From NCBI GenBank assembly GCA_001939145.1, contig LSRX01000068.1:11375-75374 (forward strand): a DNA stretch of 64,000 bases, in the 5' to 3' direction. The stretch is from Symbiodinium microadriaticum. Its lineage: Eukaryota > Sar > Dinophyceae > Suessiales > Symbiodiniaceae. The notes beneath the pieces were generated by a model that was not told the DNA's origin, did not search any database, and saw only the letters and a list, made by a program, of their open reading frames with translations. Positions 8,701 to 17,011 of this stretch are shown here, one piece after another. The translations under genes and the position numbers were made by a program. Each line of letters opens with the position of its first letter. Position 1 is the first letter of the stretch.

Positions 8701-9856
8701 CCGCTCGCAGCCGGTTGAAGCCCCGTTGCACCAAGTCTGCGTCGGTACCGCTGACAAAGAAGTTGTCTACATACTCAGCATGAACCAAGCGCCCCTTGCT
8801 CACCTGCCCTGCCCAGGATCTGTCCTCGATGCGGTCGTCATCCCGCAAGCCTGCCTCCCGAGCAGCATTCTCGAGAAGGCTTTGGCAAAAGAATAAAGAC
8901 CAACACCAACCCATGGGAAGGGTAGCGTACTCCGGGCAGACGTAGTCAAGCTCACTGCAACCAGATGGCCACAACCGTCTTTCAAGAAAACGGCATTGAA
9001 TCGAGGGCAACCTGAAGTATTTACGAAGATGCACCGGGAGCCTCATGCGATGAAAAGCGTCAGCCACATCCCCCGTCGCCGTGTAGAGCACCTCCCTAGA
9101 GTCCAACTCCAGTGAGGTCCAGGCCGCCGGCGTTGGGAGACGAGATGACCGTGGCTTTGCGAAGGCTTGATTTGCAGCTCGAGTGTCCAGTATCAAACGA
9201 TGGGACCCGTTCTTTTTATAAACAAAGAAAACTCCGACGGTAGCAGCTTCCCAACCCGGCTTAAAAGAAAGCATGTTAGCATCAAACAGCCGTGTCAAAA
9301 ATTTGCCCATCTTCGTGGGCGAATTCGCCAGCACAGGATCTACATAGGGCCTAACTGTTTCAGACAAGCCCTTCTCCCCAGCATCGGCGAGAAGCTCACA
9401 AACGCCATCCAACTTTAACAATCTACCCACGTCCGGAGTCAGGAGTTCCGCAATCTCAACAGGACTGCTCCCCGGCTCCGGCCAAGAGATCTTACTCTCG
9501 TCAAAGCTGGCATGCTTGCACTCAAAATGGTCGTTCTCATAGATCGACATTGAGCCGAGAAGCGCAGTCAAGGCTTCCTCGGGACGAGACGTGGGTGGAG
9601 GGCCAACGCACTGATAGCGGCCCCTGAGGTGCTCCAACGCGAAAGCATGGGTCCCCACCGGCGCGGCGACGCCGCTCACTACATGAGCCTTCCCATACAG
9701 GTCGTTCAAAGTCTGAGCCCCCTCTCGGGCCCAGGCGTCCGCAGCCAGTCTCCGGCTAATTCGCTGTCGGGTCCCTCGACCCAAACCCTCCCTCCAAACT
9801 CTCTCTGCATCAGGCAGTCGGAGCGGCAGGAGGTCACGCTGCCGTGGCAACGACAT
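5747..9856 (-). CDS. DIRS-like pol: reverse transcriptase, RNase H and C-terminal DNA-methyltransferase-like domain
   Basis: The first ATG in frame is at 9856. RT features (residues counted from the upstream TTG at 9862): VFFVYKKNGSHRLILDTR near 211-228, motif A GDVADAFHRM (264-273), motif B LPMGWCWS (315-322), and motif C YVDN (364-367), with Asn for the usual second Asp. RNase H: SATDSSDVGYGV near 517, VDNLSLAL near 645, and RWIPSERNCADKPSR near 685-699. From there to about residue 1100 the frame is open but its sequence is not domain-like, because the real product is the overlapping +1-frame recombinase. From about 1105 to the end a methyltransferase-like domain reads in this frame: VFVELFARNGAIFHGL (SAM site), VGTPSSSWS at the catalytic loop, then CCLENPLTS. 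The catalytic Cys of a C5-methyltransferase PC motif is Ser here. The product would act in replication and integration of the element. Joining the three parts needs two frame changes, or separate translation. Confidence 0.75.
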   Translation of the reverse strand: MSLPRQRDLLPLRLPDAERVWREGLGRGTRQRISRRLAADAWAREGAQTLNDLYGKAHVVSGVAAPVGTHAFALEHLRGRYQCVGPPPTSRPEEALTALLGSMSIYENDHFECKHASFDESKISWPEPGSSPVEIAELLTPDVGRLLKLDGVCELLADAGEKGLSETVRPYVDPVLANSPTKMGKFLTRLFDANMLSFKPGWEAATVGVFFVYKKNGSHRLILDTRAANQAFAKPRSSRLPTPAAWTSLELDSREVLYTATGDVADAFHRMRLPVHLRKYFRLPSIQCRFLERRLWPSGCSELDYVCPEYATLPMGWCWSLFFCQSLLENAAREAGLRDDDRIEDRSWAGQVSKGRLVHAEYVDNFFVSGTDADLVQRGFNRLRAVLEQWGFRIHDVSDAAPVVEGLGLLIDGNAGRISLTAKRIWKLRLASIALCRRRGAPLPKIVEKIIGHFTFAMLIRRETLSVFSHVYRYCRSDRPNPAIWALAKKELMQASSLLPLMSSSMSGVWDTTVSATDSSDVGYGVCERHLPAPAVARTARTCEAWRYKVAGAIKARENALGLVDSGERLPHYLQDECARVCSSQFEEVQPFILDSTAWHTVFSGRWHYEENILRTEGRACISGVRHKLRSLRSCGRRHLLLVDNLSLALALTKGRGSSYIANRSCQQLCALSLASDCKFFVRWIPSERNCADKPSRSPLIVQNVSSDSASCHGSRGSHPAAPCGESQLPGSAPTQKHRRAASAKGTEETSRPSLDSGHLGGEPIALGAVQGETDCDTGEVSARVGDFSGVVRGVPSVDPQLGRPTYCLPQRALRARGKRQRRGVHVRRLQAQVPRVRQVRRARAAQGHPSLRRLPQPGAAAHAPADPKGGIHRHHRGAVGAKNDHHGHRPPSAVGSVTQARRTCEPDCWPAGPASWHRGYVQMGCHSGSVRRWEWRPKQNQPLRRGHYPLANVGFSDRSHRGTEGSSTDFADAFSLHLRPARRAVQESGGSRGSGTLGCNSLREPPRRSKRHEATWCRASGNQKAGSLGCRLQPAKVRKSHSSAAAASEGPGSDASLRRLRRDSVEATGADAAPSHPPALGRQPGGSSATGGAAAQTELGKRVRRHLRRKFQQALRQASVNRRQVFVELFARNGAIFHGLRKLGVAVVTFDVGHCQLENVLHPVVQSTLLGWITSGAVLGIWVGTPSSSWSFNKASFFARTKKHILGIPSLYGKHLDAVSLGNRTMQFSAEVIRRCIRCGVPCCLENPLTSLLFLAPPVRALRKHPCCQEFKSDLCQYGAQWKRATKVVTWFCGTEAPSLRCQPTHARSCSRTHRPHQKLGGTSPTGVPWTTLAQQYPSKWAQQWSRVLFDAAMNGIQARLLRCVSCL
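6556..7797 (-). CDS. Tyrosine recombinase of the DIRS-like element
   Basis: 413 codons in the +1 frame relative to the RT. The listed upstream end is a GTG inside the RNase H region, not a true start; the domain itself begins near residue 85. Catalytic signature of the phage-integrase fold: LLLRPGELASL (first Arg, about residue 214), GNRHGGASD (second Arg, about 320, then His), KKRGRWAADSS (Arg-Trp in place of His-x-Trp, about 342) and LRRYEKA (nucleophile Tyr, about 352). It would integrate the circular cDNA. The stop TAG at 6558-6556 is immediately followed by GTAAGA, a good splice-donor-like string. The next domain resumes in the RT frame, so a -1 shift or an intron is possible. Confidence 0.8.
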   Translation of the reverse strand: MKETVPINRRGHLSLSRTCPLIRQVVMAREVRTLQPPAGSRSCPAVPRRKSTEERLLPKAPKRPADPASTVDILAGSQSHLELFKVRRTATQERYRRVLGTFLVWCEAYLPLTHNWDALLTAYLNELYAREENVSVAEYTFAAFKHRYPEFGKFGVQGLPRATQALEGYRNLAPPLMRLPTPRAAFIAIIGVLLAQRMITMAIALLLQWDLLLRPGELASLTVGQLVPPAGTADMCRWGVIVAPSEGGNGDPSKTNLYDEGITLSPMLDFLTEAIAELKAARLTSLMLFPFTCAQLAEQFKKAAARVGVAHLGATLYGNRHGGASDMRLRGVGLPEIKKRGRWAADSSLRRYEKATVAQQQHLKVPAQTRVYADFVETQLKQLGPMLRQAIRLPSEDNLAAVQRQVEPLPKLS

Positions 9857-9984
9857 GATCAAAAGCGCAGCTCAGTGAACCGAGCTACAAAAGTCAAAAC
9901 TGATTCAAAAAGGCGCGGCCTCGAGGAGACAGCTGAAGATCGCGGCCAAGGATCTGCAGCCCGCAACCGGCCCGAGGAGGGCCG

Positions 9985-11289
9985 CTACGGTTTTGACTTC
10001 CCGGAGCGCAACAAAGCCCGCTCCTCTCGGGCCTTTCTTTGCTCCTTGTTCATCTGTGACTCCTTGTGCAGCTCCTCGCCCAACCATGTGTTAAGGGAGG
10101 GGCAGATGCAGAGGTTACCCCGGGTGGGATCCGTCCCCATGAAGAAGTGGCTCTCGTCTTCAATCGTGCCCGTAGCAGTCGCTCCAAGGATCCTTTCGCG
10201 CCACCGGTATTGGATCATCTGCAACCGGCGGCACAGAAGTTCGACCGCTGCGAGCTCACCAACGTTCAGCTGGTCGTACTCAATCGCGAGCTCCAGGACC
10301 TTGCAGATAGCCTCATGCTCCAATACCCCGCCGTCGGAGGCCTGGAGCTTGCAGTTCGTCTTCCAGGCCTGGTGCATTGACAAAGGGGCGCCGCCGTTGG
10401 TCACGATGTATTGGGCGACCCACCGAGCGGTCCGTGGACCCTTGATGGGCCAATCGGTCCAAGCGGTCTCACTGCTTTGGTCCACCCCGTCCCGCAGCTC
10501 CCTCCGTCTTTTTCCATCGCTGCCATACCTCACCGCCAGCGTGCGGGCATCGTCCGCCTGGTTGATCGCCAAAGCGCCCCCATGTAGGCCGACAGTGTTG
10601 GGCTGCCCTCCTGAGGCAACGGGGGTCACCGGCATACCATACTTCCCAACCTCATGGCTAGGGATGAGTTCAGCAAACACGACGCTTCCGTCAACCAGCG
10701 CCGCCACTCCTTTTGAACCAAACTGTTGGCCACTCACAACCTGCCCCAAAGGCAGAATGCTACCCTTAGCCCTTGATCCCTCAGCGGCTGCCACCACCCA
10801 GGTGTACCCTGCAACGGGAGTCAAGGCCACAGGCGCGGGTCCAGTGTTCGCGGCCGGCGCTGGCACAGGAGTCCCAGCGGCTCCTGCGCCAAGGACTGGG
10901 CTATCTAGCCCATCAATCTCCGCCTGCACCAGCATGAGCTCTCCATGCGCAGTGCCTCTCAAGTGGGCCAGTTCGGCCCCTGTCGGAGCATGTCCAACCG
11001 AACCGTTCTCAAAACGGTGCACGCTCCGTGCCAACAAGCCAGGGGGCAACTGGCGATTGTCAGGCAAGACGATCACACCGACAACGTTGGGAGGAGCAAG
11101 TGATTCGGCGTAGACGTCACCTTCTGGAGTGGCGACTACGAACCACCCAGGTGACCTGCCGTCCCTGTTCTGGTTCGTTTTCCTGATCAGCAATCTCTCG
11201 TGCCACCTCCTCTCGGTCTCGTACAGCACCAAGCAGTACCGGTTTTCGAGATCGAAGGCATCCAAGCAGCCCTCTAAGTAATCTGCCAT
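9985..11289 (-). CDS. Gag-like protein of the DIRS-like element
   Basis: 434 codons from the ATG at 11289. The N-terminal half has RRWHERLLIRK and WFVVATPEGDVYAESL, then a Gly/Ala/Pro-rich linker. The C-terminal half has TDWPIKGPRTARWVAQYI, an Ala/Leu-rich helical stretch around EYDQLNVGELAAVELLCRR, and a basic tail (QRKAREERALLRSGKSKP). I recognise this arrangement as the protein preceding RT in dinoflagellate DIRS-like elements; that is recall, not a search. Presumed role: particle or RNA packaging. It ends 128 bases before the pol ATG, so pol is a separate ORF. Confidence 0.6.
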   Translation of the reverse strand: MADYLEGCLDAFDLENRYCLVLYETERRWHERLLIRKTNQNRDGRSPGWFVVATPEGDVYAESLAPPNVVGVIVLPDNRQLPPGLLARSVHRFENGSVGHAPTGAELAHLRGTAHGELMLVQAEIDGLDSPVLGAGAAGTPVPAPAANTGPAPVALTPVAGYTWVVAAAEGSRAKGSILPLGQVVSGQQFGSKGVAALVDGSVVFAELIPSHEVGKYGMPVTPVASGGQPNTVGLHGGALAINQADDARTLAVRYGSDGKRRRELRDGVDQSSETAWTDWPIKGPRTARWVAQYIVTNGGAPLSMHQAWKTNCKLQASDGGVLEHEAICKVLELAIEYDQLNVGELAAVELLCRRLQMIQYRWRERILGATATGTIEDESHFFMGTDPTRGNLCICPSLNTWLGEELHKESQMNKEQRKAREERALLRSGKSKP

Positions 11290-11491
11290 AATTCCAGCCC
11301 ACCGAAGCAATCACCACGAACCCAGAGCAGATCCAAGGTAACAGAGGCTGACTCGCGGCACACTCACAGCTACAATGGCAATGCTGCTCCCCTGACGGGA
11401 CCAAGACTTGAGGGCTCGGTGCTAGGATATGACTCACAAAGAAGGTTCCTGCTACAGCACTGCTGACCAGACTCAGCGTGCTCCCGAACAT
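11117..11491 (-). CDS. Small two-helix protein with an HCHCSCEC motif, overlapping gag
   Basis: 124 codons from a true ATG (11491). Two hydrophobic segments (STLSLVSSAVAGTFFVSHIL and LLPWICSGFVVIASVGW) flank a dense Cys/His motif, HCHCSCEC, suggesting a membrane hairpin with a metal-binding loop. Its last third overlaps gag in another phase and looks less protein-like, so the true product may shift into the gag frame near 11290. It could be the natural N-terminus of gag. Confidence 0.45.
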   Translation of the reverse strand: MFGSTLSLVSSAVAGTFFVSHILAPSPQVLVPSGEQHCHCSCECAASQPLLPWICSGFVVIASVGWNYGRLLRGLLGCLRSRKPVLLGAVRDREEVAREIADQENEPEQGRQVTWVVRSRHSRR

Positions 11492-11950
11492 GCCTACTCC
11501 TTCGCCGCTAAATCTTGATCAGAAAGGAAGAGCGGCCCTTCTTGTGACATTCATCTGCAAAGCAGAGACCATGTGGCGCTGCTGCTCTGGGACCGGCCTC
11601 GGCCAAGTGTGCGTAGCTTCCGAACAGCTTGGCCAACGCCTCACAAGGAGCATGTTCGCGACATGTAGCTCCAGAAAAAGGCGTGTGCCTTGCTTTGGCT
11701 GAAGAGGAAGGTTGCCATGCACTGCTCATCCTAAACGATCATGCAAGGAGTAGTTGATCAAATCAACCCTCAGTCCCACAAGGGCGCGAGCAAAAGACTG
11801 TTGAGGTTGAGATGCTTTGATACATCATCACAAGAAAATGCTAGATTGCAGTGACCCACACTCCTGGCTTTGTTCTCAACGACATGGGATCCCACCTTCA
11901 GCTGGGCGCCAGTTCATGACAGCAGTTCACAATCCTGCCAGCTCCCGGGG
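11492..11950 (-). other. 5' leader side of the DIRS-like element
   Basis: Contains a 73-codon minus frame (11729-11508, ATG) with ECHKKGRSSFLIKI at its end and no family resemblance I can name. The rest is unique sequence without evident terminal repeats. Confidence 0.3.
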
Positions 11951-11951
11951 T

Positions 11952-12140
11952 GACCTTAAGCTCCTGAACCCCGAACCCCCTAAACCCCAAATCCTAAACC
12001 CTAAACCCTAAACCCTAAATCCTAAACCCTAAACCCTAAACCCTAAATCCTAAACCCTAAACCCCAAACCCCAAATCCTAAACCCTAAACCCCAAACCCT
12101 AAATCCTAAACCCTAAACCCTAAACCCCAAATCCCGACTT
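11952..12140. repeat. Telomere-like array, CCCTAAA orientation
   Basis: About 25 units of CCCTAAA with CCCCAAA and CCTAAAT variants. A block in the opposite TTTAGGG orientation follows at 12208-12292, so the pair reads CCCTAAA...TTTAGGG. Confidence 0.95.
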
Positions 12141-12756
12141 CCAAACCAGGGTCGGAAATCCAAAGGCCCGAAACCCGAAGGTAGAAACAGACAGACACGC
12201 CGAATAATGGCTTAGGGTCTAGGGGTTCAGGGGTTTAGGGGTTATAGGGTTTATTTAGGGCTTAGGGGTTTAGGGGCTTAGGGTCTAGGGTTCCCGGGTA
12301 CTTGCAGAAACACTACACCTACATCCTGGATGACGCAGTAATCACTGAGTGACGCAGCTCGTCCATCTCCGGACTTCATGGGACTTCAATAGTCAGAACC
12401 AGGTTATCAAGATATATTCTCGTCGCATGATGATGAAAAGAAACACCAAAAGCAATAGTATTTGCAATTGTTGAAAGTCCGTCGTAGCCGTGACTTGCTG
12501 CGTCAAACCTCAACAGCCCATGTTGCCCAGCTCCACCTTCTCGAGAATGAGGCACCACATCCTTTCGAGTGTTAAGGGTTTATTGCTGAGGGTTTTGCGT
12601 AGGATCCAAGGCACATGCACCCTTAAAAATAAATAGTGTAAACCCCATACCCCAAACCCTAAACCCTCAAGAAACAAATAAATACAAATTGCTTCTTGCT
12701 GTTGGCCATCCGGAAACACATTTGATTGTCGGTCTTGTCAGGCATATGAAATTCAC

Positions 12757-13104
12757 CATACAACTTGGTAGCTTGAAGTCCTAGGGGGCTCTTCTTTCAC
12801 GTTACCAATCTGGCAGTTTGTTCAGCGAGTGGCTCGCCACGAGGGAGCTCAAAATCAGGGCCAAGTAGTTTGTTCAATACGTGAGTGGCCGCCAAAGGCC
12901 CTTTGTGACCTTGAGGTGTCAGGCGATCTTATGAGCAAATCTTCTTGACTTACGAGGTGAGGTGTGATCTTGTCAGGTGCGTGCTTGTCAAGTGATCTTG
13001 TCGTTCGTGTGATCGAACTTCAGCATGCAACTTGGTAGTTTGACATTTTAGGGGGCTCGTTTTTCACGCTACAAAGTTGGTAGTTTGTTCAGCACGTGAC
13101 TCGC
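12757..13104 (+). repeat. Pair of direct repeats, about 78 bp, 270 bp apart
   Basis: 12757-12834 and 13027-13104 share CAACTTGGTAG, AGGGGGCTC, TTTCACG, GGCAGTTTGTTCAGC or GGTAGTTTGTTCAGC, and GACTCGCC or GGCTCGCC in the same order, at roughly 80% identity by eye. The unit may be a diverged tandem repeat of about 270 bp. Confidence 0.75.
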
Positions 13105-13149
13105 CGGGCCAATTTCAGTCAATGGTCAATTTCAGGCAATGGTCAGCGA

Positions 13150-13730
13150 AACCCCTTTTCCCTAGACCCTAAACCCTAAACCCTAAACCCTAAAACCCTA
13201 AACCCTAAACCCCTAAACCCTAAACCCTAAAACCCTAAAAACCCTAAAACCCCCAAACCCCCAAAGCTAAACCCTAAAACCCTAAAAACCCTAAAACCCC
13301 CAAACCCCCAAAGCCCTAAAACCTGAACCTCAAGATTCCCGAACATCGGGGGCCTGACGATCCGAATCGGCTTTTTGGGGGGAATCATGGATTTAGGGTT
13401 TAGGGCTTTAGGGTTTAGGTCATGGATTTCGGGTTTATAAGGTTTAGGGCTTCAACATAGGGGCATTGCAGTCAGAATCGGAATTTGGGAGTAAAGTAAG
13501 CCATAAGAAGGAACCCCAGCCCCCAAGACCTCCCGAACTCGAGACACCCAATCCCTCAATCCCGAAAAGCAAGACGCCTGAACAGTGGGGTTAGGGTTTA
13601 AAGTTTAGGGTTTAGGGTTTAGAATTTAGGCTGCTACAGGGCTTAGGTTTCAGGGGTTTCGGTTTTAGGGTTTAGGGTTGGGGGTTTTAGGGTTTAGGCA
13701 CGTTTAGGGTTTAGGGTGCGCCCCTAGTCT
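13150..13730. repeat. Telomere-like arrays in opposed orientation
   Basis: CCCTAAA-type units run from 13163 to 13325, including a duplicated stretch of about 50 bp (CCCTAAAACCCTAAAAACC followed by CCCCCAAAGC). TTTAGGG-type units run from 13390 to 13720, broken by unique sequence at 13450-13580. Confidence 0.9.
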
Positions 13731-14725
13731 GCTGTTGAGGTTCTCGTTTCCATGTGGCTGCGAGAAGTAGGGCTCCGCCTCATCTGCCCACCAGTGGGCA
13801 TGTGCCTCAACAACCAAGGGGGCTTAGAGCGGGGCCTTAGGGGATGTGCAGCTTGCAGGGACGGGGCGGCTGTAAGGCTTAATTGGGTTGTTCAGGGTGT
13901 AGTGGCAAGGCGCTGTGGGATTCGGGCGTAGAGCGATTCTGATGCTTTAGGGCAGAGGGTGTTACAATGGGGTGTATGGTTCAGGTTGCTCAAATCGTGC
14001 TTAGGGTTAACTGTACGGGCTGTCAGAAGGCTGTTGTGTAATTAGCGGTGCTGGCTTATTGGCTAAGCCCCGGGCACAGGGGATGTACTCGTCCACGACG
14101 ATGTCCACCATCTGGATTCAAAGCACACTTCTGTCAGGATACTTCAGAAAGTTGCCACGTGAATGCTACACCCTAAGCCCTAAACCTTAAAACCTACACC
14201 CAGCCCTACACCTTAAACCCGAAACCGTAAACGCTAAGACAGAAGCTGACCTGCCCACAGCGGTAGTCGAAGAGCTGCAGCACGAATCGACCGTCAGTTT
14301 GGGAGCCATCGACCTTAAAGACCTGTCGCTGAGCGGGGGGTTTAGGGTTTAGGAAAGGGGTTAGGATGATGGTTAGGCTAAGGGTTCCGGGTTTAGGACT
14401 TTCGGGGTTCAGAGTCTACAGTTACCATTTCAGGCTTTAGAATCCGGGGTTCTGAGATGTTTAGGCCCTAAACTATTGGTGGTGGGGCTTCCGATTGAGT
14501 GGGCTAGGCACGTAGTTATGAGATCCGGGCTTATAGGGTTTACGGCTCGGACTTTAAGGTAGCGGGTGTACATGGGGGTTCCCGAAAATAGGGGACCCTA
14601 ATATACCCTAGAAAATAGTAGGATCCTTATGATTAGGGACCCCAAAATAAGGTACCCCTAATTTACGGAAAGTCCCACATGGTTGAGATTGAAGTGATCA
14701 GGATGGCTTGTGGGACGTCTCAGAG
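13731..14725. other. Gene-poor interval with scattered telomere-like units
   Basis: Mostly unique sequence with degenerate units near 14170-14240 and 14338-14400. Imperfect inverted segments of the TAGGGGACCCTAAT type lie at 14575-14660. No supported gene. Confidence 0.5.
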
Positions 14726-14822
14726 AGCCCAATACCCCTTAATTAAGGAATATGCCCTAAATTCATACGGGCCTTAATATTATGACTTAAGGTATATTCC
14801 TTAATTGGGGGGTGTTGGGCTG
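14726..14822. mobile_element. Hairpin element (MITE-like), about 97 bp
   Basis: The left arm (AGCCCAATACCCCTTAATTA, then AGGAATAT) pairs with the right arm (ATATTCCTTAATTGGGGGGT, then GTTGGGCT) around a loop of about 40 bp. The AAGGAATAT core also occurs in the hairpins at 17766 and 32801. Confidence 0.75.
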
Positions 14823-15119
14823 GCTCAGTTCTTGTTCAAGAAACAGCTCCCAGCACCGAAACGCGGGACGAAGCACCCTGTTGCCATCTCATCTATCAGC
14901 GTGTGACACCTCTACATGCTGGCATGCATGTGGGCACGCGGAATGGAGCGTCGTTGACTGGGCCCAATGATCGAAGGCGCCGGGTTTCAGACTTAAGCAG
15001 GAAGCAGGAAGCATATCAAATAACAACAAAAGCAGTCGATGCGGCGCAACTCTGAATGCTATAAGACCCTTTCAACCCATACTCACCCTTGGGCTTATAA
15101 ACATGAGACAAACGTTTTA

Positions 15120-15235
15120 GGAACACACAGGACCGTGAACCCTAAAGCCTAAATCCTACACCCTAAACCTAAACCCCTAAATTGTTTACCCTAAACCCTA
15201 AACCCCTAAACCCCAAACCCTAGACCCTGAATGAA
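15120..15235. repeat. Telomere-like array, CCCTAAA orientation
   Basis: Degenerate CCCTAAA units between 15130 and 15228. The following 15355-15560 is AT-rich (TATATA, TATCGTATAA) without a gene. Confidence 0.85.
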
Positions 15236-15669
15236 CCCAACTTCTCCACTTTGTGCCTTCTCCACGGCCTTCGGATACTCTGCCAGCGCTGCCAGGGCAG
15301 CCATTAGCCAGCAGTTGCCTTGGTGTAACATAACATGTGCGAGATAGTGTAGGGTTTAGGGCTCAGGGCTGTATGTACTCTATCATTACGGACTACGAAT
15401 ATATTATATGTATCGTATAAAATATACACAATGCATTGTGAAGCATCTAATACGTACAAATATCAATTCAAACATGTAGCACCTAGTTCGTAAATAACAC
15501 ACAAACGCTTGTATATCGTGTGTCTATATATATATTTATATATAATATACTGTAGTTAGTAGATTCTGAGAATCGATCATGTTCGTACTGCTGTCCTTAG
15601 TCGTCCTGCTGTTCGCGAAATGTGACCAATCAATCCGGAATTGCACTTTGCTACGGTCACATTCATCAG

Positions 15670-15670
<1 letters not shown>

Positions 15671-15711
<41 letters not shown>

Positions 15712-15713
15712 CT
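15671..15713. repeat. (GA)n microsatellite
   Basis: GAGACAGAGAGAGAGAGAGA-type tract. The overlapping small frames on both strands are composition artefacts. Confidence 0.9.
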
Positions 15714-15789
15714 ACATTCACACCCACCCTAAACACAAAACCCAACAACTTAACACCAACCAACCACCAAAAAAACAAAACTAAAACTA

Positions 15790-15870
15790 GAGTCCTGAAC
15801 CCTGACCCCAAACCCTAAACCCCAAACCGTAAGCGGTTTAGGGTTTAGGGTTTAGGTTTAGGGTTACGGT
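15790..15870. repeat. Opposed telomere-like blocks
   Basis: CCCTAAA-type units (15800-15827) meet TTTAGGG-type units (15836-15868) across GTAAGC, giving a short near-palindrome. Confidence 0.85.
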
Positions 15871-15947
15871 TTAACCTTCTGGACCGAGGGGCCAACTTTT
15901 CCTTGCAGCAGGTCCAGGGGATCCTTGGATCGTCTCGGATGGGCCCC

Positions 15948-16045
15948 AAGCCCTATGGGTCCATGTACCCAAATAGCAGAATGTACCTTTAAGGGTTCCT
16001 TTAAAGGGGTCCTTTAAGGGTTCTATAGGGGTACCATAAGGGCTT
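15948..16045. mobile_element. Hairpin element, family C relative
   Basis: Begins AAGCCCTATGGGTCCATGTA and ends GGGGTACCATAAGGGCTT. Its left arm shares GGGTCCATGTACCCAAATAG with the family C copy at 16059. The interior is a run of TTTAAGGGTTCC units. Confidence 0.7.
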
Positions 16046-16058
16046 GGGGTTTAGGGGT

Positions 16059-16165
16059 TTAAGGGTCCATGTACCCAAATAGTAGATACTTTGGCCTTAA
16101 AGTAGCTCCTATTTGGGTACTTTGGGGCCAAAGTATCTACTATTTGGGTACATGGACCCTTAGGG
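16059..16165. mobile_element. Hairpin element, family C
   Basis: The arms GGGTCCATGTACCCAAATAG and CTATTTGGGTACATGGACCC are perfect reverse complements, with a second inner inverted repeat (GATACTTTGGCC...GGCCAAAGTATC). It abuts the preceding relative. Confidence 0.85.
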
Positions 16166-16861
16166 AAGGATCTTTGCATCTCCGGTTCTTGTAGAGTTTT
16201 TGGGGTTCCGGGGAGTGGGGTTTAGGGTTTAGGGCTCCGTGTGCAGGGTCTAGGTGGTTGGGTTTAGTGCAAAATCCTCTTAAACTACGGCAGAGCTTGA
16301 AACACCAAGGCTTCTACGGCTTCCTGTTCCGGGTCAAAAGATAAATCTATTCCTCAAGCAAGAAGGTTTTGGGCTTTCTGTGGACTCTAATCTGCGTTTT
16401 ATGTAGGACATCGTAGCTATCATCATAAGTTAGAGCATGCATTCAACACCGGGGCGCGTCATCTCGCAAGGATCGGGGCTCTCCCTAAACCCGAAGCCGT
16501 ACATCCTAATCCCTCATCCGTAAACCCCCACTGGCTCGGACAAGTTGCGATTCTGCTGCATGCATCGTGGTGTGATGCTGCGAAGACATCAGCAAATCTG
16601 TGCTAAACCCTAAACCCTAAACCCTAAGGTCGTGTCTTGGCGACTCTCGCTTCCATCTCTGTATGATCCTTACTAGGCTGGCCCTTTGATTTGAGAACTA
16701 GTTTGTAAATAAGACCCTCTTCGGCCCAGAAGAGGAAATGTCAACTGTCCCAATATACGGGGCTCCAGCTCAGATGGCCCCGTTCCGAAGCTAGGAAAGT
16801 GCGAGGATTGAAGCAGACAAAAGCCCCCCGACCCTAGGCCAAGAGTGGAACACTGACTTAC

Positions 16862-17011
16862 AAGGTTGGGATCCTTTTTTAGACGACGGACTTCTGGCTC
16901 GCAGCGTTGCAAAGCACACAACCTCATCTGCAGCCGGCCATCAATGCCATCAAACAGACGCCACTGACCGCGGTGGAGTCGTCGTGCTGGAACCCACATT
17001 GGCCTAAAGAG
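16862..17011 (-). CDS. Candidate internal exon (50 codons) of an unidentified gene
   Basis: On the minus strand a 150-base open segment is bounded by a strong acceptor-like end (GCTGCTGCTTGCAG, before 17011) and a consensus donor (GTAAGT, from 16861). In phase 0 it encodes LFRPMWVPARRLHRGQWRLF, then DGIDGRLQMRLCALQRCEPE and VRRLKKDPNL. A second frame over the same bases (LGQCGFQHDDSTAVSGVC) is also protein-like, so the phase is uncertain. Upstream, minus-strand bases at about 17165-17125 read GFYVGSSDMQNPLIT before a GTAGAG donor-like string and may be the preceding exon. Family not recognised. Confidence 0.4.

Larger units (their letters stand above)
5747..11491 (-). mobile_element. DIRS-like tyrosine-recombinase retrotransposon
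   Basis: Transcription order on the minus strand: small Cys/His ORF (11491-11117), gag-like ORF (11289-9985), reverse transcriptase-RNase H (9856 to about 7760), tyrosine recombinase (about 7797-6556, +1 frame), and methyltransferase-like domain (about 6548-5747, back in the RT frame). Reverse transcriptase with RNase H, tyrosine recombinase and methyltransferase together are the hallmark of the DIRS order, which integrates as a circle through the recombinase rather than with an integrase. All frames are free of stops, so the copy may be young. The termini were not located. Confidence 0.8.

Noticed and set aside
9629-11113. 494-codon plus-strand frame opposite gag
   Set aside because: It is the antisense shadow of the gag-like ORF in GC-rich sequence; the minus frame has recognisable family character and this one does not.
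11952-12140. True chromosome end
   Set aside because: Unique sequence and genes lie on both sides, and dozens of similar blocks in both orientations occur throughout; this is interstitial.
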